A stretch of DNA of 42,423 bases from Mycobacterium sp. (GCA_031292665.1 JARLGR010000055.1:1-42423), one strand, 5' to 3'; positions 1 to 8,724 are shown, counted from the stretch's first letter. The notes: generated by a model not told the origin, from the sequence alone. Numbers and translations are program-made.

Positions 1-735
1 GGGAGCGACGGCACGAAGTCCACGGTTCGCGGGCATTTGTATCCGGCCAGATGCCGACGGCAGAATTCGATGATGTCGCCGGGATCGACCTCGTCGGTGA
101 CCACGACGATCGCTTTGACGGATTCTCCCCAGAAGTCATCGGGCACACCGATGACCGCGGCGTCGGCGACGGCGGAATGCTCGATGAGCACGCTCTCCAG
201 TTCGGGGCCGTACACGTTCTCCCCGCCGGTGATGATCATGTCAGCCGGTCTTCGATGTAGACGTAGCCGTCGGCGTCGAGGCACCCGACATCGCCCGTGC
301 GCACCCAATCGTCGGCGGTGATGGTGTCGGCCGTCGCCTCGGGCCGATTCAGGTAGCCACTCATGTTCTGGTTGCTGCGCACCCAGATCTCGCCGGGCTC
401 CCCGACGGGCAGCCCGCTGCCCGTTTCGGGATCGACGACCCGGAGTTCGGTGCCCAGCAGCGCTTTTCCGGCTGACAGCCGCAAGTCGGACCGGGTGGGA
501 TCGCGGTGGTCCGCGTCGCTCAGTGCCGTGACCGCTCCGCACAGTTCGGTCTGCCCGTACACCTGGACGAAATTCGTCTCGGGCCAGGTGGCGAGCGCCT
601 GCTGCAGCAGGGGCAACGGCATGGGGGCGGCCCCGTACACGATGTAGCGCAGGCCCGCGATCGTCGCGCTCGCCGCCTCGCCGGCGTCCAGGAATCGCGC
701 GATCACGGGAGGTACGAAGAACGTCTGTGGGGCAG
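1..735 (-). pseudogene. acyl-CoA synthetase (AMP-binding) remnant, frameshifted and 5'-truncated
   Basis: This is the C-terminal half of an acyl-CoA ligase, which would form acyl-CoA through an acyl-adenylate. Reading leftwards from about 730, the frame gives FFVPPVIARFL, IVYGAAPMP, the adenylation motif VYGQTELCGA, then GEIWVRS, WVRTGDVG and YIEDRLT, and stops at 236-238. Recognisable sequence resumes in another frame at 240 with MIITGGENVYGPELESVLIEH and runs through HLAGYKCPRTVDFV off the left edge. In intact relatives RL-x-D-MIITGGEN is continuous, so about 4 nt are missing at 236-240. Upstream of 735 the similarity ends abruptly in an AT-rich stretch (750-772), so the N-terminal half with the P-loop is gone. 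The break with the window edge means the true 3' end is unseen. Confidence 0.8.
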
Positions 736-979
736 CGGGTGCCTTGGTATAAATAGAAAACTGTTTATCTCTTTGACGTGAGGCTGCTGTGCTACGAGCG
801 ACGATGCTTACGACGGTGACTGATGTGCTCAACCTCCTCGACCTTCGCCGAGTAACTCGGTCCGCCGAATCACCATGCCGTAGGCGGGCAAATTCTGGCG
901 TGGGCGCTGATGGCGGCCATGTCGGCCCGTCTAGCCCGCACCGATATGGCGGTACCGTGACGGACTTTGGAGCAGCGCC
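736..979. other. intergenic region upstream of the 980 dehydrogenase, with a small palindrome
   Basis: No gene is visible. The stretch 750-772 is strikingly AT-rich for this DNA (TATAAATAGAAAA) and lies where the truncated synthetase loses similarity. At 848-860 there is a perfect 13-bp palindrome, CCGAGT-A-ACTCGG, about 120 bp before the dehydrogenase start; it may be an operator, but no second copy was found in the window. Confidence 0.4.
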
Positions 980-2137
980 ATGAGCGCAGCACTCAACGAC
1001 GAAGAAACCATGCTGGTGCAGACGGTGCGGGCGTTCATCGACCGCGACGTGAAACCCACCGTTCGCGGCGTCGAGCACGCCAACACCTATCCCGAGGTGT
1101 GGATCGAACAGATGAAGCGCATCGGAATCTACGGCCTGGCGATCAGCGAGGAATACGGCGGCTCACCGGTCTCGATGCTCTGCTACGTCGAGGTGACCCA
1201 AGAGCTGGCCCGCGGCTGGATGAGCCTGGCCGGCGCGATGGGCGGCCACACGGTGGTTGCCAAGCTGCTGGAGACCTTCGGCACCGAGGAGCAGAAGCGG
1301 ACCTATCTCCCGCTGATGGCGACGGGTGAACTGCGGGCGACGATGGCGCTCACCGAGCCGGGCGGCGGTTCGGACCTCCAGAACATGACAACCGTTGCCC
1401 GCCAGGACGGCCACGAGCTGGTGATCAACGGCACCAAGACGTGGATCAGCAACGCGCGGCGGTCGGACCTGATCGCGCTGTTGTGCAAAACGGATCCGCA
1501 AGCCACTCCGCGTTACAAGGGGATCTCGGTGGTGCTCGTCGAGTCGGCGGTCCCCGGTCTGACCGTGTCGCGGGATCTGCCCAAGCTCGGCTACAAGGGT
1601 GTCGAGTCGTGCGAGCTGATGTTCGAGGACTGCCGGGTGCCTGTCTCGGCGATCCTCGGCGGTCAACCGGGTAGGGGTTTCGCACAGATGATGAAAGGCC
1701 TTGAGACGGGCCGTATTCAGGTGGCGGCGCGCGCGCTGGGTGTTGCGGCGGCCGCGTTGGAGGACGCGCTGGCCTATGCCCAGGATCGGGAGAGCTTCGG
1801 CCAGCCCATCTGGAAACATCAGGCTATCGGCCATTATCTGGCCGACATGGCGACCAAACTGACGGCGGCGCGCCAGCTCACTCGCTATGCCGCCGAGCGG
1901 TACGACAGCGGTGAACGCTGCGACATGGAAGCCGGAATGGCCAAGCTGTTCGCCTCCGAGGTGGCGATGGAGATCGCGCTCAACGCGGTCCGCATCCACG
2001 GTGGCTACGGCTACTCGACGGAGTTCGACGTCGAACGGTACTTCCGTGACGCCCCGCTGATGATCGTCGGCGAGGGCACCAACGAGATTCAACGCAACGT
2101 CATCGCCGGGCAACTGGTGGCACGCGGCGGCATCTAG
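980..2137 (+). CDS. acyl-CoA dehydrogenase, MCAD-like
   Basis: A 385-residue FAD-dependent acyl-CoA dehydrogenase, the alpha,beta-desaturation step of a beta-oxidation cycle. Its length is normal for the family. It shows the N-terminal helical domain, the flavin/substrate motif MALTEPGGGSDLQNM near residue 117, the middle beta-barrel with GTKTWISNA, RESFGQPIWKHQAI in the C-terminal domain, and IHGGYGYSTEFDVERYFRDA. The catalytic base appears to be Glu365 in the motif VGEGTNEIQRNVIAGQL, the position used by medium- and short-chain dehydrogenases. The ATG is preceded by GGAGCAGCGCC. It stands alone between decayed DNA on both sides, so its substrate cannot be read from neighbours. Family assignment is secure; chain length or ring specificity is not. 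Confidence 0.92.
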   Translation: MSAALNDEETMLVQTVRAFIDRDVKPTVRGVEHANTYPEVWIEQMKRIGIYGLAISEEYGGSPVSMLCYVEVTQELARGWMSLAGAMGGHTVVAKLLETFGTEEQKRTYLPLMATGELRATMALTEPGGGSDLQNMTTVARQDGHELVINGTKTWISNARRSDLIALLCKTDPQATPRYKGISVVLVESAVPGLTVSRDLPKLGYKGVESCELMFEDCRVPVSAILGGQPGRGFAQMMKGLETGRIQVAARALGVAAAALEDALAYAQDRESFGQPIWKHQAIGHYLADMATKLTAARQLTRYAAERYDSGERCDMEAGMAKLFASEVAMEIALNAVRIHGGYGYSTEFDVERYFRDAPLMIVGEGTNEIQRNVIAGQLVARGGI

Positions 2138-2212
2138 CGCGTCGGTGGCAATGGGTTGTCGGTATCGGTTGTTGAGAGTTATTCATTGGGGAAGTATTTA
2201 ACCGCTGATTCC

Positions 2213-2383
2213 CTCAATACGGGCAGGCGGGTTCATCCGTTCGGTGATGACCGGCGCGCTGTGGAGGGCATCATTTACCCGTACCGGACTGGAATCCCGG
2301 GGCGTGATCTGTCGCGTTCGGAGTTCCGGCCGCGCCAGACTGTGTGGAAGCGGCATCGCCGCGACGCCGCCGATAGGACCTGA
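2213..2383 (+). pseudogene. IS5-family transposase N-terminal remnant
   Basis: The frame reads TGRRVHPFGDDRRAVEGIIY, then YRTGIPGRDL and RPRQTVWKRHRR before a stop. This is the conserved N-terminal region of IS5-type transposases, whose usual form is GRRG-HPFGDHRRVVEGIIYRYRTGIPWRDLP...FGPWQTVWKRHRR. Several conserved residues are altered (Trp to Gly in PWRDL, Gly-Pro-Trp to Arg-Pro-Arg) and the DDE catalytic part is absent. It is a fossil of an insertion event. Confidence 0.7.
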
Positions 2384-2764
2384 GACCGGGTACTCGTCGG
2401 CCCGCAGATCTGCCCCGACGCCTGATGCTGGGGCGCAAATCTCAGTTCGCTCGATCTTCGCTGCGACACAGCGGCGATTCTTCGGAATCCAGCGCTAGCC
2501 GTCGGCCGCAGAGAAGGTGAGCTGGTGGCTGCTTTGAAGCAGTCGTCGACGCGCTCGCCAACGGAACCACCAGCCAGCCGAGGCTACTGCCGTCCGTGCC
2601 AACCGGATCAGCTGCTTGGGCATCATGGCTGGACTAGCCATCGACGACCTGCTCGCCATCCGCGACTCCGAGGACCGTTCGTGCCGCGGTGTCCGCGACC
2701 CGGCTGCGGCCCGGTCGGCCGACCCCGGCGCTTGTGTCGCCTACCGCCGTGCAGTAGCCTGGTT
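2384..2764. other. non-coding or decayed stretch before the TetR gene
   Basis: No intact gene is supported. A short ATG frame at 2625-2768 would encode 47 residues beginning MAGLAIDDLLAIRD and ending at the TGA that overlaps operator site A1. The DDLLAIRD start loosely resembles the opening of SnoaL-like proteins, but the remainder does not, and there is no convincing ribosome binding site. Confidence 0.3.
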
Positions 2765-2780
2765 TTGACAGATGTGTCGA
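2765..2780. promoter_or_regulatory. predicted operator A1, TTGACA-GATG-TGTCGA
   Basis: Palindrome TTGACA-N4-TGTCGA, one mismatch from perfect, 112 bp upstream of the TetR start at 2893. Same architecture as the sites at 4876, 36063, 37704 and 37794. Its place before the TetR gene suggests autoregulation (inference). Confidence 0.55.
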
Positions 2781-2892
2781 TAAACGCCGCAGATGCGAAC
2801 CGGGATTGGCGTCGCAACGCTACGACGATCCAACGGAGATTCGCATCGCGTGTTCCTGACCACCGCCAGAAATAAAGGATTGCCGATCATCC

Positions 2893-3507
2893 ATGACGGC
2901 TGAGGACGTCGCCGCCGGCTCGACGGGACTTCGCAAGTCGGACCGGACCAGGGAGCGCATCGTCGATGCGGCTCGCTACGCCTTTGCCAGCAAGGGCTTT
3001 TCGGGCGTTACGATCCGCGACATCACCGAGCGGGCCGAGGTGAAGCGCGCCAATTTCTACTACTACTTCCGCGACAAGACCGAGCTGTTCTACGAGCTCG
3101 GCAACACGACATACCTGGAAGTGCTGGCCGTCGTCGAGGCCTTCAGCGAACTCGGCAGCCCCCCAAAGGTGCCCGAGATCAAACAGTGGGTGCTGCGGTA
3201 CTTCGACTACCTCGACCGCAACGGTGCGTTCGTCCTGCGCAGCACCGAGGATGCACCCCTTGACTGGCGGTTCCGTGCTGCCACCGCACGCTCGTATCGC
3301 AGGACGACCGAAGCGCTGGGGCAGCGCATCATCAAAGTCACCTCCACGCCGCTGCGATCAGACCCGCATTCGCTGGGACTGGTGGTGATGGCGATGATCG
3401 AACGGTCCTGGCTGCTGGCACAACACGAGGAGATGGCCGCGACGTCGCGTGCGGAGATCATCGCCGCATTGTGCGAAGTCCTTCACCAGTTGCTTGCGGT
3501 CGGGTGA
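2893..3507 (+). CDS. TetR-family transcriptional regulator
   Basis: A 204-residue one-domain TetR regulator. The N-terminal DNA-binding domain is clear: TRERIVDAARYAFASKGFSG, then the helix-turn-helix at about 37-59 (VTIRDITERAEVKRANFYYYF) followed by DKTELFYEL. The C-terminal ligand domain is not assignable to a known ligand. The ATG is chosen because the HTH begins about 18 residues later, as usual. The gene runs convergent to the Rieske oxygenase region, and the palindrome A1 lies upstream. Since the same palindrome occurs before the Rieske gene, the second amidohydrolase and the crotonase operon at 37888, this protein is the most economical candidate for the factor that binds it. That link is inference. 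Confidence 0.9.
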   Translation: MTAEDVAAGSTGLRKSDRTRERIVDAARYAFASKGFSGVTIRDITERAEVKRANFYYYFRDKTELFYELGNTTYLEVLAVVEAFSELGSPPKVPEIKQWVLRYFDYLDRNGAFVLRSTEDAPLDWRFRAATARSYRRTTEALGQRIIKVTSTPLRSDPHSLGLVVMAMIERSWLLAQHEEMAATSRAEIIAALCEVLHQLLAVG

Positions 3508-3544
3508 GTTCCGCAGCGCGCGAATCGGCCCGGCGGGTCGGCTC

Positions 3545-3868
3545 TTAGTCGTCGTAATCCACTTCGACCACATCGGAGGTGGGCCGTGCCTAGCAGGCCA
3601 GGATCAGTCCGTCGGCGAGGTCGTCGGCTCGAGCACATCGTTGGTGTCCATCTTGATCTCGCCACGGTGCTTGAGCACCGCACAAGCGCCGCAGTGACCC
3701 CTCGCGGCAGGAGATACGGGGCGTCGATGCCCTCGTCGAGCAGTTTGGCGGTGCGCGGCCACGACACGGTGCGGGTGTGCCCGTCGAGGCGCACCACCAT
3801 GATGGCCGGCTGTTCGCCGGTATCCAGGGTCACCCGCGGGGTCCGGATGGGATCGGTGAGACGCACCG
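3545..3868 (-). pseudogene. 2Fe-2S ferredoxin domain remnant (KshB-type reductase tail), multiply frameshifted
   Basis: Read on the minus strand across frames, the stretch spells VVRLDGHTRTVSWPRTAKLLD, then (frame change) CREG-HCGACAVLKH, GEIKMDTNDVLE and (frame change) LADGLILAC, an in-frame TAG where Gln is expected, ARPTSDVVEVDYDD and a TAA at 3545-3547. This is the plant-type ferredoxin domain that ends KshB-like oxygenase reductases; the Cys-rich CREGxCGAC loop is still legible. At least two frameshifts and one nonsense codon make it dead. The FAD/NAD half is absent. It sits immediately downstream of the Rieske oxygenase stop codon, the normal place for an electron-transfer partner. Confidence 0.75.
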
Positions 3869-3871
3869 CTG

Positions 3872-4855
3872 CTATCCGGAGACCGCCACCGGTTCCGCCG
3901 GATAAAAGCTGCGCGCCCAGCTCCGTAACTTGTAGAAGCCTTCGGCCTCCGATGGTGTCAGCGCCGGTTTGTCCATGTACTTCTGGTACTTCCAGATGTG
4001 AATATCGTCGGGCAGCGCGGCTTTCGCCTGCTTGAGCCGCTCGGCGTAGTTGTCCGACCCTGAGATCCAATAGCTGGCGAAGATGTCACAGGTGCCGTCG
4101 CCAACCGGTGTCGCGTTGATGGCGATCACGCGGACACCGTCGGCGGTGGATTCGCCATTGATGACGTATCCGAGTCCGGACCAATAGATTTCGATAGTGT
4201 TGCGGTTATCGCCCTGGCGGTCCACGCCGTCTGCCCAGCGCCGCCCGAAACCCACCTTCGCGTGCCAGACGTGCTCGTCGATCGTCTCGCGCAGCACCAC
4301 CGGACTGATGGGCGTGCCGTGCACGAAGCGGAAGTGGTGCGGGTCAACTGCGTTCTCGGCGATGATCTGTGGGTGCACCTTCACGTGTGAGAACAATTCC
4401 CGCTCGTCATCGCCGAGTGGGCGATAGTCCTGCGCGGCGACGTCTGCGTTGAGCAGATGTTTCCAGTCCGGTAGCTGCCACAGCGGTTCGCGTCCCTGGG
4501 CGTCGTGCCAGATGAAGATGCAGTCATTGAGCTCGGTGACCCGCCACGCGCGAATCCTGCGTGCCCGGTTGGGTCGAGGCTCGTAGGGAATGCGCACATT
4601 CCGGCCCTCACCGCTCCACACCCAGCCATGGAAGGGGCAGAGGATGCCGTCCTCGACCACACATCCGCCGCGGGCCAGGTTGGCGCCGAGATGCTCACAG
4701 TGGGCGTCGAGGACGCTGACCTGACCGTTCACGCCACGAAAGATCACCATGTCGTTGCCGAAGTAGCGCAGCGGCTTGACCGCGCCCGCCGGCGCATCGC
4801 CGCTCCACGCTACCTGAAACCAACCGGTGGGCTGCATGCTGGGGGCCTGACTCAT
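3872..4855 (-). CDS. Rieske non-heme iron oxygenase, KshA-like
   Basis: A 327-residue oxygenase component of a two-component Rieske monooxygenase. The Rieske 2Fe-2S ligands are Cys53/His55 (AHCEHLGANLARGG) and Cys73/His76 (LCPFHGWVWSGEG). The mononuclear iron site is NAVDPHHFRFVHG, with His174 and His179 in the D-x2-H-x4-H pattern. The C-terminal DDIHIWKYQKYMDKP and LRSWARSFY match the KshA pattern (steroid 9-alpha-hydroxylase family). The ATG at 4855 (MSQAPSMQPTGWFQ) is preferred to an in-frame TTG at 4891, because that TTG lies inside palindrome A2. It needs a reductase, but the adjacent reductase relic is dead, so electrons must come from elsewhere. The substrate is probably steroid-like or polycyclic (inference). 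Confidence 0.9.
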   Translation of the reverse strand: MSQAPSMQPTGWFQVAWSGDAPAGAVKPLRYFGNDMVIFRGVNGQVSVLDAHCEHLGANLARGGCVVEDGILCPFHGWVWSGEGRNVRIPYEPRPNRARRIRAWRVTELNDCIFIWHDAQGREPLWQLPDWKHLLNADVAAQDYRPLGDDERELFSHVKVHPQIIAENAVDPHHFRFVHGTPISPVVLRETIDEHVWHAKVGFGRRWADGVDRQGDNRNTIEIYWSGLGYVINGESTADGVRVIAINATPVGDGTCDIFASYWISGSDNYAERLKQAKAALPDDIHIWKYQKYMDKPALTPSEAEGFYKLRSWARSFYPAEPVAVSG

Positions 4856-4875
4856 GTCACCTATCGTGACGGTTT

Positions 4876-4891
4876 TCGACACATATGTCAA
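4876..4891. promoter_or_regulatory. predicted operator A2, TTGACA-TATG-TGTCGA (minus-strand reading)
   Basis: On the minus strand the site reads TTGACA-TATG-TGTCGA, with flanking T/A arms that extend the dyad (TTTTTGACA / TGTCGAAAA). It ends about 20 bp before the Rieske ATG at 4855. Position and form match the other A sites, so repression of the Rieske gene by the same factor is likely. Confidence 0.6.
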
Positions 4892-5142
4892 AAAGTTACG
4901 GTGGTTCAGTCATGCTCGCGCAGTGCCGTCCGGAGTTCTGCGCGGGCATCCCCGCACGAACCTCCACACGACACCGGCGGCCCGCGGGTGCCCGGATCGA
5001 AGCCCTCAGCGCGGTGCAGCACGATCGACCTCGGCGCACCGGGTTGAGGGACAGGGGAACTCATGGCGACACGCTTCAGATCGGATCCGTCCGGCGGTCG
5101 AATCGGCCACTGTTGTCGAGATCGTCCGCGCGAGCGGTGTTG

Positions 5143-5916
5143 TCAGTCCATGATGTCGCGGACTTTGGTCTTCTCGTAGCCCTTCAGCAGCGCTGCGGCA
5201 GCGTTCTGCATATGCCGGCGCCAATGAGCTTCGGCTCCGTCGCCGTTGCGGGCCTCGACGAGCTCGGCGAGGCGCTGATAGGACCGCAGGAGTTTGTCAT
5301 ACTGTGCCTGGGGCACCGCGTTCTCGGCGCCGACGACCGCCGCGGTGGTGTGCCGCTCAGAGATCTCGTGCAGCATGCCAGCGACCATCGCCAGGGTCGC
5401 GTTGCCCGACAGCTCGACGATCCTGCGGTGGAAGTTCGCCGATGCACTAGCCAGCTCTCCGGCTTCCCAGGCATCCGGAATCGCATCGACCAGACGCTTA
5501 AGTTCCTTGTGCGCCCTGACGGTCCCAACCTCGGCGAGCAATTTGGCGGCAGCCGGTTCAATCACGATGCGAGCGGTCATCACGTCGGCCAGGGTCGCCC
5601 CAGAAAGCTCCAGGATCAGTCCGGCCGGACGGGCGACGATCTCGGGGCCCGGGACACGTACCCGCGCCCCGGTGCGTGAGCCGCGTCGAACCTCAACCAG
5701 CCGCTCAGATTCCAGGACCCGCACCGCTTCGCGCAGGGTCGGTCGACTCACCTGGAAGTGCGCCATCAGCTCGGACTCGTTCGGGAGGAAGTCTCCGTCC
5801 TTGAGTCGTCCGTCTACGATCATCTTGCGCAGCGTTCCCGCCACGAGCTCGAAAGTCTTCGGCGACCGAACCGCACCCGGCGTCGGTTCAGGAGCGAGTG
5901 ACCGACGCTGAGTCAC
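5143..5916 (-). CDS. GntR-family regulator, FadR/FCD subfamily
   Basis: A 257-residue ligand-responsive repressor type. The winged HTH spans about 20-90 with LPNESELMAHFQVSRPTLREAVRVLE, followed by the wing VEVRRGSRTGARVRVP. The FCD effector domain follows (about 95-235); potential metal-site residues are the Asp in LADVMTAR, the His in NFHRRIVELSGN, HEISERH and HWRRHM. The GTG at 5916 is chosen because GGGAGGTCCCG lies just upstream; an open frame extending to 6060 lacks similarity. It is a clear paralogue of the regulator at 7689-8432. Ligands of this subfamily are often small carboxylates or acyl-CoAs. A weak copy of the B palindrome (5943-5957) lies 27 bp upstream. Confidence 0.88.
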   Translation of the reverse strand: MTQRRSLAPEPTPGAVRSPKTFELVAGTLRKMIVDGRLKDGDFLPNESELMAHFQVSRPTLREAVRVLESERLVEVRRGSRTGARVRVPGPEIVARPAGLILELSGATLADVMTARIVIEPAAAKLLAEVGTVRAHKELKRLVDAIPDAWEAGELASASANFHRRIVELSGNATLAMVAGMLHEISERHTTAAVVGAENAVPQAQYDKLLRSYQRLAELVEARNGDGAEAHWRRHMQNAAAALLKGYEKTKVRDIMD

Positions 5917-6869
5917 CGGGACCTCCCACTCGCAGCAACGTATACAACTCAGTAAACCATGTGAGACCCGGTCGGCGCGGTGAACCCGCCCTGAGGGACG
6001 TGGCGCTGCAATTGCGACAACCAGGCGCGGGGGAGCAGGGGCGCGCCGTACGGACGGCAAAACCCGGCGCGGCGCGCGCGTACCCGGATCGTCGCCGGTG
6101 CTCGGCGAGCAACCGCGGCGCCAAGATCGAGGTGGTCGCGTTCCGCGCCGAACCGGTCCTCGTTGCCTGCCTGCGGCGCCCAGAACCTAAGGACCCCGGC
6201 GGGGAGTTTCGGCACGTGACGGATCACCTGCCGCCTTCAACCAGTGCGCGCGGGCAGACCGGATCTCACGGTGTCCGCCCGTTCAGGCCATCGGGACCAT
6301 ACCTAGTTCACCTAGTTAAGATTGGCGAGAATGGGGCTACCGGATGGGGGCACCGGTGCAATGTGTCAGTTGTATGTGGTGGTGAGCAACGGGACCACGG
6401 TGGTCGCGGCGGGGGCAGCAGTACCGCGCTAACATTGCGCGCCCAGCGGGGACCCCTGCCCGCGTGCCGGTGTCGGGGAGAGTGATGCGCGGTGCCGTCC
6501 GGTCGGTCGACCACCGGAGCTGAGGTTTGCTGGCTGTGCCAAGGACGCGTTCACGCGGGGTGGGGCAAAGACCCGTGGGAAGCGCCGGTAACGACGTGCC
6601 GGGCGCCGGCGCCGGTCCTGCACCTATCGCCCTGTGGCGGTCGTTGCTGGGCTTGCTCGGGCCGCCACGGTGCCCGCCGTCGCGTCGGTGTCGGCGACGG
6701 CGCGCCACGCCGTGGCATTGGTGTTCGTCGACCAGACGGTGCTCGTCAGCGACGCGGCCCTGACTGCCTCGACATCGAGCGTGCGGGTGAACGTTGGATA
6801 ACGTCGGCGGCCGTTGGCTGGTGTCCGGTTTCGACCCGATCTGATCACCCGTCGGGCGCGGTCCTCAGC
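5917..6869. other. long stretch without a supported gene; probable gene decay
   Basis: Nothing intact can be defended here. The plus-strand segment 6655-6800 contains a frame with coherent composition (RAATVPAVASVSATARHAVALV, then FVDQTVLVSDAALTAS) ending in TAA, and 6527-6655 carries a compatible frame (APIALWRSLLGLLG) one base out of phase, which looks like a frameshifted small protein of unknown family. The segment 5950-6230 is open on both strands but matches nothing I recognise. A good B palindrome is at 6306-6320. Confidence 0.35.
6306..6320. promoter_or_regulatory. predicted operator B2, GTTcACctaGTtAAG
   Basis: Fits GTTNAC-N3-GTNAAC at all but the last base. No intact gene lies directly downstream on either strand; the nearest is the GntR gene start at 5916, 390 bp away. 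It may be left over from the decayed region at 6500-6830. Confidence 0.4.
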
Positions 6870-7692
6870 GGTAGCGGTCAGGCGAGCGACGATCGCCACC
6901 CGGCCGTCGTCGCCGAGCGCCTGCGCGTTGGCAACGGCCGTGCCGCGCCCGAGCCGCAGCGGTGCGGCTTCATACCGGGAACTCCCTCCGGCCAAGAACG
7001 GACGCATGAAATTCACCCGCATCGTCGCTGTCTGCATGGGTTGACCTCCGGTATTGACCGCCGCGGAGGCCGCCAGCTCCAGCCGCGCCGAGGCGACCCC
7101 GCCGTTGACGATGCCCAGTGCGTTGATGAGGATCGGATCGTTGTGCTGGCGCAGCACACGCTTCGCGCCGGATACCGCCTGCGTTTCGATCGCCATCAAG
7201 TCGGCCAGGCCGGCCCGGGCTGACTTGGGCACCGCTTCGTCGAGGACGAGATCGTCGGCGCCGAAGAAATAGGACCGGACGGTGGCAGTTCAGATCACGG
7301 CGCCCTCACACGTCAACGTGCACAAGGCCAGCGAGCCGGCCTCCTTCGGGCCCAACGTGGAAGCGGCGGCGACGACCGGAACCCCGGCCTCCGTCGCAGC
7401 CCGCCCCTTGGCGCCGGGGCTCAGCTCGAAGGCAAGTTCGCTCGACACCGTCCACTGATCGCCGTCGCGGCGAAAGTGGTTGACCAGCCCGCCGACCGCA
7501 TCGACGAGGATGGCCAGCGGCCCGACCGTCCACAGGCCCGTGAACGGATTGAGCAGCCCTGCCAGTGACAGCGCCATCACCGCGGTGCCTGCGCTGGGTG
7601 TCGGCGTCCAACACCTCGATGTCGAAGAAACACAGCAGATGAAGGGGCGTTCCGATGGCCTGCAGAAAGTCCGCGCTGCAGACCTGTGTCAT
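6870..7692 (-). pseudogene. two-hotdog (PaaI-type) acyl-CoA thioesterase, frameshift plus nonsense
   Basis: The gene starts at an ATG at 7692 that overlaps the stop of the GntR gene (ATGA), so it was translationally coupled. The first frame gives AIGTPLHLLCFFDIEVLDADT; then a frameshift near 7595 moves to MALSLAGLLNPFTGLWTVGPLA, ILVDAVGGLVNHF and GSLALCTLTCEGAVI. A TGA at 7290-7292 replaces a probable GGA, and the same frame continues VRSYFFGADDLVLDEAVPKS, INALGIVNGGVASARLELAA and MRVNFMRPFLAGG to VAIVARLTA. Both hotdog halves are readable, so the lesions are few and recent. It would have hydrolysed an acyl-CoA under control of the adjacent regulator. Confidence 0.75.
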
Positions 7693-8432
7693 TCGAGAAG
7701 GTCGACCACCGTCGACATTTCGGCACCGGTCAAGACGAACTCCTCAGCCTTGCGCAGGTGTCGGCCCCACAACTCGCCGGCCTTCTCGGCCTCACCCGCT
7801 TTGATCAGGTCGACAATCATCCGGTGGGTCTTCGCCGATCGCCGCACCGCCTGCTCGGCCCGCGTGCCTGCCGTGGGCTGCAGTGACCGGTTCGCCTTCT
7901 CGATGATGTGATGCAGCATCGCGCTGACGATCTGCAGCGTCTTGTTACCGGACAGCCGGGCGATCGCGGCATGAAATTCCGTCAACTGATCGGCGGCGTC
8001 GGCCCCGTTGCCCAGTTCAGCTTCCCGTTGGGCCATCTCCTCCAGTTCGGCGATGACCGCCGGGTCACGGTCTTTGGCCAACTGGACGACCATCGGCGTT
8101 TCCAGGGCGACGCGGGCGTCGAAGACGTCCTTGACCGTCACGCCCTCGTACTCCAAGATCAGCCCGGCGTAGCGGGCCAGTGTCTCCCGACGTGGACGCG
8201 TCACCCGGGCCCCACCGCGCACCCCGCGCTGCACCTCGATCAGCGACTCGGACTCCAGCACCCGAAACGCCTCGCGCAGCGTCGGGCGCGACACCCCGAA
8301 CCGCTCCATCAGCTCCGACTCCGGGGGCAGCATCGAACCCTCGGCGATCTCGCCGCGGATGAACATCCGGCGCAGCACGGTGGCCACCCGATCGGCCATC
8401 TTCGGCTCGCGGAGGCTGGTGACCTCCATCAT
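7689..8432 (-). CDS. GntR-family regulator, FadR/FCD subfamily (paralogue of 5143-5916)
   Basis: A 247-residue regulator with a winged HTH at about 12-80 (LPPESELMERFGVSRPTLREAFRVLE, wing VQRGVRGGARV) and an FCD domain: Asp in VKDVFDARVALE, His in EFHAAIARLSGN, LHHIIEKANRS, KTHRMIVDL and LWGRHLRKAEEF. It shares long stretches with the regulator at 5143 (PESELM-x-F-x-VSRPTLREA-x-RVLESE), so the two arose by duplication. The start is ATG 8432 or the next ATG at 8429. The thioesterase relic at 7692 is coupled to it. Divergent from the dead acyl-CoA synthetase at 8725, it probably controlled both. A weak B palindrome (8470-8484) lies 38 bp upstream. Confidence 0.88.
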   Translation of the reverse strand: MMEVTSLREPKMADRVATVLRRMFIRGEIAEGSMLPPESELMERFGVSRPTLREAFRVLESESLIEVQRGVRGGARVTRPRRETLARYAGLILEYEGVTVKDVFDARVALETPMVVQLAKDRDPAVIAELEEMAQREAELGNGADAADQLTEFHAAIARLSGNKTLQIVSAMLHHIIEKANRSLQPTAGTRAEQAVRRSAKTHRMIVDLIKAGEAEKAGELWGRHLRKAEEFVLTGAEMSTVVDLLE

Positions 8433-8638
8433 GTCCTTCCGTCGGCCCGCGTAATCAATCCACTAACTGATTCACAGGCTAACCGACCCGCACCCGAGTT
8501 TCCCGTTATGCGGCGGCTCCAGTTAGCAACGTCATCGCTGATCGCCGCCGCGCTGACCCGTGGAATCCGTCTGATCTCGCATGCCGGCCGGACAGCCACC
8601 CGCTGATCCCCGACCGGCTAACGAGGACCACAACTCGC

Positions 8639-8655
8639 TAACTATATATCGGATT
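8639..8655. promoter_or_regulatory. shared upstream motif D1, TAACTATATATCGGATT
   Basis: A 17-mer identical in 16 positions to 33759-33775. It lies 70 bp before the start of the synthetase relic at 8725; the partner lies 72 bp before the dehydrogenase start at 33847. It also contains TATATA, which could serve as a -10 box. Confidence 0.5.
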
Positions 8656-8724
8656 CGCTAAAGTATGCCCACAATCCCGCGGCTTTCTGCCGCGCAATAA
8701 GGCACACGATGAGGGGCGAAAGTT

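Noticed and set aside
1163..2113. A 316-codon minus-strand open frame opposite the MCAD-like gene
   Set aside because: Antisense shadow, rich in His/Arg, with no motif.
2625..2768. A 47-codon frame starting MAGLAIDDLLAIRD as a SnoaL-like gene
   Set aside because: Only the first ten residues resemble that family, there is no ribosome site, and the frame ends within an operator.
4874..4891. TTG at 4891 as start of the Rieske oxygenase
   Set aside because: It lies inside the A2 palindrome and adds 12 residues not typical of the family; ATG 4855 gives a normal N-terminus.
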